36,146 nt of DNA from the NCBI GenBank assembly GCA_903832475.1, contig CAILBQ010000569.1, positions 1 through 36,146 of the forward strand. Reading direction: 5' to 3'. The translations under genes and the position numbers were made by a program. This document shows, one piece after another, positions 1-8,916 of this stretch (within the stretch, counting starts at the first letter, position 1; each line of letters starts with the position of its first letter). Below the pieces are notes generated by a model. That model did no database searches. It saw only the letters and a list, made by a program, of their open reading frames with translations, and was not told the DNA's origin. The stretch is from an uncultured Acidobacteriota bacterium (GTDB taxonomy: Bacteria; Acidobacteriota; Terriglobia; Terriglobales; Acidobacteriaceae).

Positions 1-112
1 CCACCAGGTAGTCCGCCTTCGTCTTCACCAGCGAAGCGCGAAACAGCGACACCCCCATCAGCAGCACCGCAATCACCACCAGACAAATCACATAAAGCGA
101 AGACAAAGGCAT
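1..112 (-). CDS. N-terminus of a sodium:solute symporter (SSS)-like membrane protein, truncated by window edge
   Basis: Reverse-strand translation from ATG at 112: MPLSSLYVICLVVIAVLLMGVSLFRASLVKTKADYLV; hydrophobic first TM followed by an 'ADYLV' motif typical of the SSS N-terminus. Not in ORF track because it is cut by the edge. Confidence 0.55.
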   Translation of the reverse strand, partial: MPLSSLYVICLVVIAVLLMGVSLFRASLVKTKADYLV

Positions 113-522
113 TTCCCTCGCGTTCGAAAGTAATGCGAGTGTAACGGATGGGCCACGGGTTCTTCGATTCTTCGGGAGGATTGGCGGTTGTGAAGCCGAC
201 GACGGGGAGGCGAAATTGAGGGGAGGGGGGGTGGGGTACCCCGTTTCTCACGCAACTTGTTGATGGTAAGTGAGATAGACGTTAAAAAAGAGTGCTTTTG
301 CGACGTTTTGCGACACTTTTGTGTGCGTCTTTCGGGAATCCGAACGAATTCGCACGATCTCCCGTGTCGGTTACTGATTCATTGTGCGCTTCGAGACGCC
401 CATCTTCCAAGAGAGAAAAAGGATATCCGAGAGGCCTTCCCGTTTTGGGAGGGCGGTCTGTCATCGATACGTGAGTAACGCGGCGAAGTGTCCCACCCCG
501 GACTTTACGAGGCTTCCTTCCG

Positions 523-837
523 CTACCCGGCGGCGAGGATGCTTTCCAGGGTTGCCCGTGCGTGCGCCGCGTTCAAGCCGCGCAGCAGCAACAGCTTGGT
601 CCGACCTGACTCTCCATGAGCGATGGTGATCGAAGATCGAGTCAATCCGAGAAGCTTGGACAGATAAGCGATGAGCGCCTCGTTGGCCTTCCCCTCGAGC
701 GGCGGCGCCTGCACGGCGATCTTGATGGCCTCGCCTTCGCCATACAGGCCCATGATGGCCGTCTTCTTCGCTCCCGGCTGAACCCGCACAGCCAGCGTGC
801 AGCCATTCTCATGCTCGCGCAGGTATGCGGCGCTCAA
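523..837 (-). CDS. DUF167 / YggU family protein
   Basis: Translation contains LAVRVQPGAKKTAIMGLYGEGEAIKIAVQAPPLEGKANEALIAYLSKLLGLTRSSITIAHGESGRTKLLLLRG, the DUF167 signature. Likely TTG start at 837 overlapping the TGA of the upstream yggS-like gene. Confidence 0.85.
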   Translation of the reverse strand: MSAAYLREHENGCTLAVRVQPGAKKTAIMGLYGEGEAIKIAVQAPPLEGKANEALIAYLSKLLGLTRSSITIAHGESGRTKLLLLRGLNAAHARATLESILAAG

Positions 838-1583
838 GCAGGATATTCCCGCGCCCCGAACAAAGCGGTGCCGATCCGAATACGCGTCGCGCCTTCCGCA
901 ATGGCCAGCGCAAAGTCCCCGCTCATGCCCATCGAAAGCATCGGCAGATGCAGCCGCGCATGCTGCTGCGCAAGCTCGTCTCTCAACTCCCGCAGCCGCC
1001 GAAAACACCCGCGCGTTTCCTCTTCAGGAACATCGAGGGGAGCAATCGTCATCAGCCCTTGCGCGTCCAGATGCTTCAGGTCCGGAAGCCTCTCCAGCAG
1101 CGCACTCAGCTCCGCCGAATCCGGCGCCAGACCAGCCTTGCTTTCTTCGGAACTCAGCTTGATCTCCACCAAAACCGGCAGCTTCTTGCCGCCCCAAAGC
1201 ACATTCGCCGCAACCGCCGCGTCGAGCCGCACAGCCAGCTTCACCGAATCCAAGGTGTCAACGCCATCGAAGACTTCAACGGCCTTGTTTGCCTTATTCG
1301 ACTGCAGGTTGCCGATCATGTGCACGCGAATCTGGCTGCGCACTGTCGCCGTCTCGCCGGGCGCGGCGCTCACCGCCAACTGCGCTGACTTGACCGCAAA
1401 TTCCTGCACGCGGCTCTCGCCAAACAGATGCAACCCAAGCCGCTCCGCTTCGACCAGCGCCTCGCTCGGATGCGTCTTCGAAATGGCCATCAACTCAACT
1501 TCGGCCCGCGGCCGGCTCGCTGCGCGGCAAGCCCGAGCAATCGCCTCTTCCACCCGCGCCAGATTGTCCGCCAGCTTCGACAA
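834..1583 (-). CDS. yggS: YggS/PROSC family PLP-homeostasis protein
   Basis: 249 aa; motifs VELMAISKTHPSEAL, HMIGNLQSNKANKAVEVFDGVDTLDS, GLMTIAPL, LSMGMSGDFALAIAEGATRIRIGTALFG. Confidence 0.93.
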   Translation of the reverse strand: MSKLADNLARVEEAIARACRAASRPRAEVELMAISKTHPSEALVEAERLGLHLFGESRVQEFAVKSAQLAVSAAPGETATVRSQIRVHMIGNLQSNKANKAVEVFDGVDTLDSVKLAVRLDAAVAANVLWGGKKLPVLVEIKLSSEESKAGLAPDSAELSALLERLPDLKHLDAQGLMTIAPLDVPEEETRGCFRRLRELRDELAQQHARLHLPMLSMGMSGDFALAIAEGATRIRIGTALFGAREYPA

Positions 1584-1687
1584 CTTCCAACCTCAACTTA
1601 ACTGACCGGTGGGAACGAGCATCGCCTCGACCTCAGCGTCAGCAACCGAGAAGTGGCCCGCAGAGCGGGCGATCAAGAGAACGGAGT

Positions 1688-2620
1688 TCAGCGCCCGTGT
1701 TCTTCCAGGTAGCGCTCAGCTTCGAGAGCCGCGGCACAACCGGAACCGGCCGCGGTGATGGCCTGACGATACTTCCTGTCCTGCACGTCGCCGCAGGCAA
1801 ACACGCCTGGAACCCGCGTATGAACCTGATCCTTCGTGACAATGTATCCGTCGTCGTCGAGATCGATCTGCCCGTGAAACATCTTGGCGTTCGGCTCATG
1901 CCCGATGCCGAGGAAGAATCCCGTCACCGGCAGCACGCTCTTCTCATTGGTCTTCACATTGCGAATATGCAGTCCGCGCACCGACTTCTCTTCCACGCCC
2001 AGCACTTCCTCAACGACGGTGTTGGTCATCATCTCGATCTTGGGATGAGCAATCGCTCGTTCCAGCATGACCTTGGAAGCGCGAAAGCTCTCTCGCCGAT
2101 GCAGCAGGTAGACCTTGGTGGCGAAGCGGGTGAGAAACAGCGCCTCTTCCATGGCGGTATCGCCGCCGCCGACCACGGCAATGTCGTGGCCATTGAAGAA
2201 GAATCCATCGCAGGTGGCGCAGCTTGAGACGCCATGCCCGATCAGCGCCTGCTCGCTGGGCAATCCCAACCAGCGCGCGCTGGCGCCGGAAGCGATGATC
2301 AGCGTCCGAGTGCGAATGTCGCCGTGCGAAGTCTTCAGGTGAAACGGATGCGTCGCCAGGTCAACCGAGACCAGGTGGCTCATTTTGAATTCGGCGCCAA
2401 ACCGCGTCGCCTGTTTCTTCATGTTCTCGATCAGCTCCGGTCCCTGAATGCCGTCCGGCCAGCCGGGAAAGTTCTCCACCAGCGTGGTGATGGAAAGCTG
2501 CCCGCCGGGCTCGTGCCCTTCCAAAACCAGCGGCTTGAGGTTGGCGCGTGCGCTATAGATGGCGGCGGTAAGGCCTGCGCACCCGGAACCGAGAATCACT
2601 GTGTCGCGAATATCTTCCAT
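1688..2620 (-). CDS. trxB: Thioredoxin-disulfide reductase
   Basis: From MEDIRDTVILGSGCAGLTAAIYSARANL; FAD motif GSGCAG, redox SCATCDGFFF, NADPH motif GGGDTAMEEA...HRRESFRA. The 360-aa ORF extends further upstream, but ATG at 2620 is the homology-consistent start. Confidence 0.95.
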   Translation of the reverse strand: MEDIRDTVILGSGCAGLTAAIYSARANLKPLVLEGHEPGGQLSITTLVENFPGWPDGIQGPELIENMKKQATRFGAEFKMSHLVSVDLATHPFHLKTSHGDIRTRTLIIASGASARWLGLPSEQALIGHGVSSCATCDGFFFNGHDIAVVGGGDTAMEEALFLTRFATKVYLLHRRESFRASKVMLERAIAHPKIEMMTNTVVEEVLGVEEKSVRGLHIRNVKTNEKSVLPVTGFFLGIGHEPNAKMFHGQIDLDDDGYIVTKDQVHTRVPGVFACGDVQDRKYRQAITAAGSGCAAALEAERYLEEHGR

Positions 2621-2829
2621 GTCATTTACCTTCCCGATTGTAACGGGTGCCAGGCGATGGCGGCCCAGCCAGCTTGATCTCCAGCCGAATGTCTGCGATT
2701 GGCGTCTCATTGGATGCGACAGCCTGTCGAATCGGCTCGAAGCTGACGTTTTCGCCGCTTCAGAGCCCAAAGAAGGATTCTGGCCAGATCGCTTCTGCTC
2801 TGCGAATCGAACGCACAGGCGATACCATC

Positions 2830-3036
2830 ATGCGTATGGCGAATCTGACTCTGATTTATGGAATGCGCCTCTTGCCCGAGGGCGAAGTCGCCCAGGTAGA
2901 GGACGCCACGCTGAAACTGGCTAACGGCCACGAAGCCCACGTCACGATGCATGTTCTGGAGGGATCGCGGGAGCAGATCGAGGCGCAGTTGCGGATGAGC
3001 ATCGACGCGTTTTTTGATTTCTACCCGGAACTCTGA
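2830..3036 (+). CDS. Small hypothetical protein (68 aa)
   Basis: In-frame ATG at 2830: MRMANLTLIYGMRLLPEGEVAQVEDATLKLANGHEAHVTMHVLEGSREQIEAQLRMSIDAFFDFYPEL; coherent soluble composition. Confidence 0.6.
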   Translation: MRMANLTLIYGMRLLPEGEVAQVEDATLKLANGHEAHVTMHVLEGSREQIEAQLRMSIDAFFDFYPEL

Positions 3037-3170
3037 GGACTTACTAATTTTTGGAAGAATCTAATGAAAATATTCTAGGAATTCGCACCCGGGCCGATGA
3101 GGAAGTTGTCGAAGTTAGCGATTTCTCATGAGAATCCTTTGAGGAACTGCAACACTCCGGCAAATTCACG

Positions 3171-6100
3171 TTGAAGGCTCTTGCCGTGCCGCAATTCGCT
3201 CGCTTTCGCTGCCTCGATTTCCCCGATTTTTCGACAGGTTTTCGACCGAGGCTGTTTCCCTTTGCAGTAGCCGCGCTGTTTTTCGCCCTGATTGCTTCAA
3301 GCGCGGCATTCGCCGGAGGTCCGCGATACGTCGCCGGGGTCAGCTATTTCAACCCTGCGGTGAAAGGCCAGCCGCTGCATTGGGCCAACGGGCAGCTCTC
3401 TTATTTCGTGGATCAGGGACCGCTCGGCCCCCTGGCGAACAGCCAGGCGACGGCGATGGTGGACGCGGCCGCCGCGCTGTGGAGTTCTCTGCCTACCGCG
3501 GCCGTAACGCTGACTGACCAGGGAAATCTTGCCGAAGACGTCAACGGCGGCAACATCGTCGCCGGCCAGGGAGTTCTTCTTCAGCCGGCCGACGTCACTC
3601 GCGACGCTACACTGACGCCGGTCGCGGTGATTTACGACTCGGATGGCTCGGTCATTGACGCACTGGAAGGCATCAGCGCAAGCCAGCCCGACAACTGCGA
3701 GCAGAATGGCGTTTTGACCTGGATCGACGCCATGAATCCGGATGCCACCCTGGGCCACGGCGTCATTTTGCTCAACGGCCGCTGCGCCACTAGTCCCAGT
3801 TTGCTCACCATGATGAGCTACCAGTTGCAGCGGGCATTCGGCCTCATCCTCGGCCTCGATCTCTCCCAGGTGAACGATGGCGCTCTCAACCTGACGGCGA
3901 CCGAGCCGCTGGCTACACTCGCCTGGCCCATCATGCAGCCGGTCAGTGCCGAGTGCGGACCGGGCGGCGGTACGTGCATTCCCAACCCGGGCGTGCTTCG
4001 AATGGACGATGTGGCGGCACTGAACCGGCTTTACCCGGTCACGGCCGGCAACCTGGCCAGCTTCCCCGGCAAGGTGCTGACCGCGGCCAACACCGTCTCC
4101 ATCCAGGGAACCATCTCCTTCCGCAATGGCGTGGGAATGCAGGGCGTCAACGTGGTGGCGCGGCCGCTCGACGGCAATGGCAAGCCGATGTACGCGGATA
4201 CAGTCACGGCGGTTTCCGGCGTTTACTTCGCGGGCAACCACGGCAACCCGGTGACGGGATGGACGGACGCCAATGGAAATCGCCTGGACCGATTTGGCAG
4301 CGACGCCGCTTCCCTGCAGGGATTCTTTGACCTGAGCGGAATTCCGCTTCCTGCGGGCGTCACCATGGCCAGCTACCAGGTGACCTTCGAACCGGTCAAT
4401 CCGCTGTACATCGACAACATCTCGGTCGGGCCATATGTGCTGGGCTCTCCGTCGCCTTCCGGCACTCTTCCCGCGCAGAAAGTCAGCGGCATGCAGGCTG
4501 GCTCGGCGACGACGCTTTCCGTGGTGAGCCCCAACTCGGCCAGCGCCATGGTGGGCGATCTGGGCGGATCGCCTGGGAGCAGTTTGGACGGGGGTCGCTC
4601 CATCGACAAGCAGCCGCACGTCATCCTGCCGGCGGGAGGATCGATTCCCGTTCTTCCGGTATCGGCAACCGGTACTGAGTCGAACCCGATCCCACTGCCA
4701 AGATCCGGGCAATGGACGAGCCGTCTCGGACACGTCAACGGCAGTGACTGGCTGATGATGCCGGTGCGAGCCAATCGCCTGTTTACGGTGATCACGCAAG
4801 CCCTCGCCGAGAATGGCGCTCCCAGCGCGACCAAGGCCATGCCAGCAATCGGCGTTTGGGACGGGTTTGCAGCGACCGGTTCCCCTGCCGTCGGCTGGGC
4901 TCCCGCGGCCAATGGATTCGCTCCCGGGGAAACCTGGCTGCAGGTAGCGACTTTAGGTAATGACATTGTTCGCATCGGAGTCGCCGACCAGCGCGGAGAC
5001 GGCCGTCCCGATTACGTTTATCGAGGATGGGTTCTCTACGCCGATACTGTTTCGCCGGCGCGCCTGCCTTCTACGGGCGGCACCATTGTCATCCGCGGCA
5101 TTGGTTTCCGCGCGGGGGACACGGTGCAGGTAGGCGGCATGCCTGCTCAGGTGGTATCTATTCTTCCCAACGAAATCATCGCCGTTGTGGCGCCGGCGCC
5201 CAGTGGGACGACCTCTTCCCAGGATGTTGAAGTTGACGATGGACCGCTTTTCAATGCCTCCGCCGTGATTCCTGGATGCATCAGCTACGACGCAGCTTCA
5301 GGGGATGCGCTGCGCATCCTCAGCGCTCCCCAGGGATTGGCGCCTCTCAACGTTCCTCAGCAATTCTCCGTTCAGGCGGTCGGCGTCGACGGAAAACCCG
5401 CAGCCGGCGTCACCGTGCAATACGCCCTCACCGGCGGAGTCGCCACACTGGGCTGCGGCCAGTCTTCTTGCGCGGCGACTACGGGAGGCGACGGGCTGGC
5501 CTCGCTCGCCATCACGGCGACCAGCGCATCGGTCGCGGCAGTCACGGCTTCGCTGCAGAACGGCGCGGCCGTTCAGGCGCAGTTTGCCGGCGTCGCGCCA
5601 GCCGTCCTGACTGCGGTGACGCCTACGTTGTACATCGCGGCGGGAGCCTCGATCGCGTGGCCGGTGCAAGCTATGGCGCAGATCAGCGGGAGCCCTGCAT
5701 CCGGGCAGCAGGTAACCTGGCAAAGCGGGTCGGGCATTGCCGCACCATCTTCCCCAACGACGACGGATGGCAACGGGATGGCCTGGGCTACGCTCGCCGT
5801 GGGTCCTCTGGCTGCCGGGCAGACGGCAACGGCCAACGCGTGCCTGGGCAGTTCCTGTGCAGCCCTCAGCGCGTTTGGCGCGCGGCCGCAATTTGCCACC
5901 CTCATGGGACTTTCCGGCGTCAGCCAGACGATGGCTGCCGGGACCACGCCCGCCCCGGTCGTTCTGCGCGTTCTGGACATGAACGGGCATCCCTTGGCAG
6001 GAGGTACGGTCAGCGTCACCCAATCGCTTTTCAGCTGGACGCCGCCGTGCCCGCCTCATGGCCGCTGCGCCGAGGCGCATTTGCTGGCTCGTCAAACTAC

Positions 6101-6236
6101 CACGCTCACGTCTGCGCTGGACGGAACGATCAGCCTCGTACCGCTGACGCTCGCCGGCGTCCCGACTTCACTCTCGGGCATCGCAACGACCGGCAACACC
6201 GCGGCCCTCTCCTTCCAGGTGGAACAGCATCCCTGA
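3171..6236 (+). CDS. Large secreted protein with matrixin-like N-terminal region, IPT/TIG and bacterial Ig-like (Big_1-type) domains
   Basis: 1021 aa; signal peptide LFPFAVAALFFALIASSAAFAGG; C-terminal part of a matrixin fold (RMDDVAALNRLYPV); IPT/TIG-like segment (STGGTIVIRGIGFRAGDTVQVGGMPAQVVS); Ig-like segments (AVGVDGKPAAGVTVQYALTGG). TTG start is uncertain. Confidence 0.75.
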   Translation: MKALAVPQFARFRCLDFPDFSTGFRPRLFPFAVAALFFALIASSAAFAGGPRYVAGVSYFNPAVKGQPLHWANGQLSYFVDQGPLGPLANSQATAMVDAAAALWSSLPTAAVTLTDQGNLAEDVNGGNIVAGQGVLLQPADVTRDATLTPVAVIYDSDGSVIDALEGISASQPDNCEQNGVLTWIDAMNPDATLGHGVILLNGRCATSPSLLTMMSYQLQRAFGLILGLDLSQVNDGALNLTATEPLATLAWPIMQPVSAECGPGGGTCIPNPGVLRMDDVAALNRLYPVTAGNLASFPGKVLTAANTVSIQGTISFRNGVGMQGVNVVARPLDGNGKPMYADTVTAVSGVYFAGNHGNPVTGWTDANGNRLDRFGSDAASLQGFFDLSGIPLPAGVTMASYQVTFEPVNPLYIDNISVGPYVLGSPSPSGTLPAQKVSGMQAGSATTLSVVSPNSASAMVGDLGGSPGSSLDGGRSIDKQPHVILPAGGSIPVLPVSATGTESNPIPLPRSGQWTSRLGHVNGSDWLMMPVRANRLFTVITQALAENGAPSATKAMPAIGVWDGFAATGSPAVGWAPAANGFAPGETWLQVATLGNDIVRIGVADQRGDGRPDYVYRGWVLYADTVSPARLPSTGGTIVIRGIGFRAGDTVQVGGMPAQVVSILPNEIIAVVAPAPSGTTSSQDVEVDDGPLFNASAVIPGCISYDAASGDALRILSAPQGLAPLNVPQQFSVQAVGVDGKPAAGVTVQYALTGGVATLGCGQSSCAATTGGDGLASLAITATSASVAAVTASLQNGAAVQAQFAGVAPAVLTAVTPTLYIAAGASIAWPVQAMAQISGSPASGQQVTWQSGSGIAAPSSPTTTDGNGMAWATLAVGPLAAGQTATANACLGSSCAALSAFGARPQFATLMGLSGVSQTMAAGTTPAPVVLRVLDMNGHPLAGGTVSVTQSLFSWTPPCPPHGRCAEAHLLARQTTTLTSALDGTISLVPLTLAGVPTSLSGIATTGNTAALSFQVEQHP

Positions 6237-6283
6237 CAAAACGAGGCCATGTACACTGAAAATCCGGAGGCAGGCCGAAGTAG

Positions 6284-7393
6284 ATGCCGAAACTTCCCCA
6301 AGCTTCGACTCACATCCGATCCGCTTCCATGGCCGCTCCCATCCCGGTTTCGTCCCCCGCTCTGAACCCCCAGACGAACCCGCGGACGCTGGTCCGGGAT
6401 GAGTCGCTGGACATTGCCAAGGGCTTTGGCATCATCCTGGTGGTGCTCGGCCACACCATGCTGGGGCTGATCAACTCCGATTTCTTTTCCACGCCGAGGG
6501 TCTGGCCGGATGCGACTACGTTCACCATCTATGCCTTTCACATGCCGTTGTTTTTCGTCATTTCCGGGCACCTGGCATCGGGCAAGCACCGGCCTGCCGG
6601 CACGACGATTGCGCGCCTGATCCCCACCATCGTGTATCCCTATTTTCTGTGGTCGATCGTGCAGGGCCTTTCGCAGGTTCTGATGACCAAGTACACCACC
6701 AGCCACGTGCCGATCTCAGCGCTTGCCAAGATTCTCTGGGTTCCCATCGTTCCCTACTGGTTCCTGTATGCGTTGTTCTTCTGTCATCTCGGATACCTGG
6801 CCATTCGCAAGCTGACTCAGGGGTTGCAACTCACCCTGGCGATGCTGCTGTACCTGGCGGTGATGCTGCTGTTCCGGCAATTGGGACATCGACTGCCGCT
6901 CATTGTGAGCGAGACCGCAAGAGGGTTTGTCTTTTATGTGCTGGGCGCCGTCTCCGTGGGACTGGTGAAAAGATTCGGACTACGGACGGCTCTGATCGCG
7001 ACAGCGGCGTTTGCCGTCACCGCATGGATCGTGTACCACTCGCACTGGCCTGGCCTGGTGGTCTCGTTCGTCACGCTGGGGCTTGCGTCTGCCGGCATTG
7101 CGGCTACATTGGCATGGTCTCGCCTGCTGGCGCCGCACCGCAATGCGGTCATCCGAACGCTTGCGTTTCTGGGTGCGTATTCGATGAGCATCTATGTGAT
7201 TCACATCCTCATCACCGCCTCGGTGCGCATCGTTTTGAAGCGGCTGGGCGCACATGACAGCGTGATTTTCACAATGATCGAAATTGCTGCGTCTACCTCG
7301 CTGGGCGTTTCCATTCCTCTTGGAATCAATTGGATAGTGAGCAGGCTTTCTCTGGATCGCTGGTTCGGCCTGCAGCATATGGATACCGCCTGA
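6284..7393 (+). CDS. Acyltransferase 3 family membrane protein
   Basis: ESLDIAKGFGIILVVLGHTMLG...FTIYAFHMPLFFVISGHLASG, multi-TM; classic acyltransferase-3 N-terminal motifs. Confidence 0.88.
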   Translation: MPKLPQASTHIRSASMAAPIPVSSPALNPQTNPRTLVRDESLDIAKGFGIILVVLGHTMLGLINSDFFSTPRVWPDATTFTIYAFHMPLFFVISGHLASGKHRPAGTTIARLIPTIVYPYFLWSIVQGLSQVLMTKYTTSHVPISALAKILWVPIVPYWFLYALFFCHLGYLAIRKLTQGLQLTLAMLLYLAVMLLFRQLGHRLPLIVSETARGFVFYVLGAVSVGLVKRFGLRTALIATAAFAVTAWIVYHSHWPGLVVSFVTLGLASAGIAATLAWSRLLAPHRNAVIRTLAFLGAYSMSIYVIHILITASVRIVLKRLGAHDSVIFTMIEIAASTSLGVSIPLGINWIVSRLSLDRWFGLQHMDTA

Positions 7394-7467
7394 TGTGGAC
7401 GACGGTACTGTTTCCGATACTTTCGGGGCGGTTCCGGCATCTCAATAGCAGAGGGTAGCCATAATCC

Positions 7468-8901
7468 ATGAGTCAATTGACCTCGAAATTTCCTTCGGCC
7501 TCGGGCCGCAAGCCTCGCGTGGTCATCGTTGGTGCTGGTTTCGCCGGCATCAACGCCGCGATGGCGCTCAAGAAGTTGCCGGTCGACGTTACCGTCATCG
7601 ATCGGCGCAATCACCACACGTTTCAGCCCCTGCTGTACCAGGTGGCGCTGGCCGTTCTTTCGCCGGCGCAGATCGCCCAGCCCATCCGCACTGTTCTCAG
7701 CCGGAACACCAATACCGAAGTGCTGATGGACGAAGTAACCGGCATCGACACCGGGGCTCATCAGCTGAAACTGGGCAGCGGGACGACGATCGCCTACGAC
7801 TACCTGATTCTGGGAACTGGCGCGACACACTCCTACTTCGGTCATGAGGAGTGGTCTGCTTTTGCGCCTGGCCTGAAGTCGATTGAAGACGCACTCGAGA
7901 TTCGGCGTCGCGTGCTGCTGGCGTTTGAGCTCGCCGAGCGGCACATGCTGGAACATGGCTGGCATCCACCGCTTAATTTTGTCGTGATTGGAGGAGGTCC
8001 GACCGGCGTGGAACTGGCGGGCGCAATCTCCGATATTGCGCGGCTGTACATGCAGCATGATTTCCGCCACATCGACACGGCGCAGGCCCGGGTCATGCTG
8101 ATCGAAGGCTCTCCGCACATTTTGGGCACTTATCCGCAGGATCTTCAAGAGAAAGCGGTTGCGCAGCTCAAGGAATTGAAAGTCGAAGTGTCCACGAACA
8201 AACGGGTCACGGAAGTCGGCCCGAATTTCGTGAAGGTCGATGACGAACGCTTAGAGGCGGTTGTCATTCTATGGGCTGCCGGGGTGAAGGCATCGCCGCT
8301 GGGCAAGATGCTGGGCGCGCCGATGGACAAGAAGGGCGGCGTGATCGTCGACCAGCAGCTGAATCCGCCGAACATGCCGGAGGTTTTCGTTTGCGGGGAT
8401 TTGGCGCATCTGGAACAGGATGGCCATCCTGTTCCAGGAGTCGCCCAGCCTGCCATGCAGATGGGCAGGTTTGCGGCCAAGGCAATCGGGCAGGATCTCG
8501 AAGGAAAGCCGCGCGGGAATTTCCGCTACTTCGACAAGGGAGATATGGCGACCATTGGGCGGCTCGCGGCGGTGGCCAAGATCGAGTGGCCGTTCAAGGC
8601 GCATTGGGGCGGATTCATGGCCTGGGTCACCTGGCTGGTGGTGCATATCTACTTCCTGATTGGCTTCCGCAACCGCATCACGATTTTCGCGACCTGGGCG
8701 TGGACGTATTTCACGTTTACGGATGGAGCGCGGCTGATCACGGGCGACCAGCGGCTATCCGGATGGCAGGAATCGACGGAAGGCACCGCGAAGGATCCTA
8801 AGAATCCTGTCCCTGGCCAGATTCAAACTAAACCGCACGACGACCCGGGCCGGGAATCCCGGGCGGTGGTCCCGGACGCCGAGTTGGTGAAACAGCCATA
8901 G
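7468..8901 (+). CDS. ndh: Type II NADH dehydrogenase (NDH-2), FAD-dependent pyridine nucleotide-disulphide oxidoreductase family
   Basis: RVVIVGAGFAGINAAMALKKLPVDVTVIDRRNHHTFQPLLYQVALAVLSPAQIAQPIR; second Rossmann FVVIGGGPTGVELAGAI; GDLAHLEQDGHPVPGVAQPAMQMG; C-terminal membrane-associating segment. Confidence 0.9.
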   Translation: MSQLTSKFPSASGRKPRVVIVGAGFAGINAAMALKKLPVDVTVIDRRNHHTFQPLLYQVALAVLSPAQIAQPIRTVLSRNTNTEVLMDEVTGIDTGAHQLKLGSGTTIAYDYLILGTGATHSYFGHEEWSAFAPGLKSIEDALEIRRRVLLAFELAERHMLEHGWHPPLNFVVIGGGPTGVELAGAISDIARLYMQHDFRHIDTAQARVMLIEGSPHILGTYPQDLQEKAVAQLKELKVEVSTNKRVTEVGPNFVKVDDERLEAVVILWAAGVKASPLGKMLGAPMDKKGGVIVDQQLNPPNMPEVFVCGDLAHLEQDGHPVPGVAQPAMQMGRFAAKAIGQDLEGKPRGNFRYFDKGDMATIGRLAAVAKIEWPFKAHWGGFMAWVTWLVVHIYFLIGFRNRITIFATWAWTYFTFTDGARLITGDQRLSGWQESTEGTAKDPKNPVPGQIQTKPHDDPGRESRAVVPDAELVKQP

Positions 8902-8916
8902 TAAGCTGGAAAGATC

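Noticed and set aside
282-474. Several 60-80 aa ORFs in the 113-522 gap
   Set aside because: Mutually overlapping, no convincing RBS or protein-like composition.
3297-4799. 500-aa antisense ORF within the Ig-like/IPT protein
   Set aside because: No family motif; sense frame has signal peptide and recognised domain patterns.
8845-8878. Repeated CCCGGG/CCGG units near the ndh 3' end
   Set aside because: Simple GC-rich sequence in a low-complexity coding tail; no extended symmetry.
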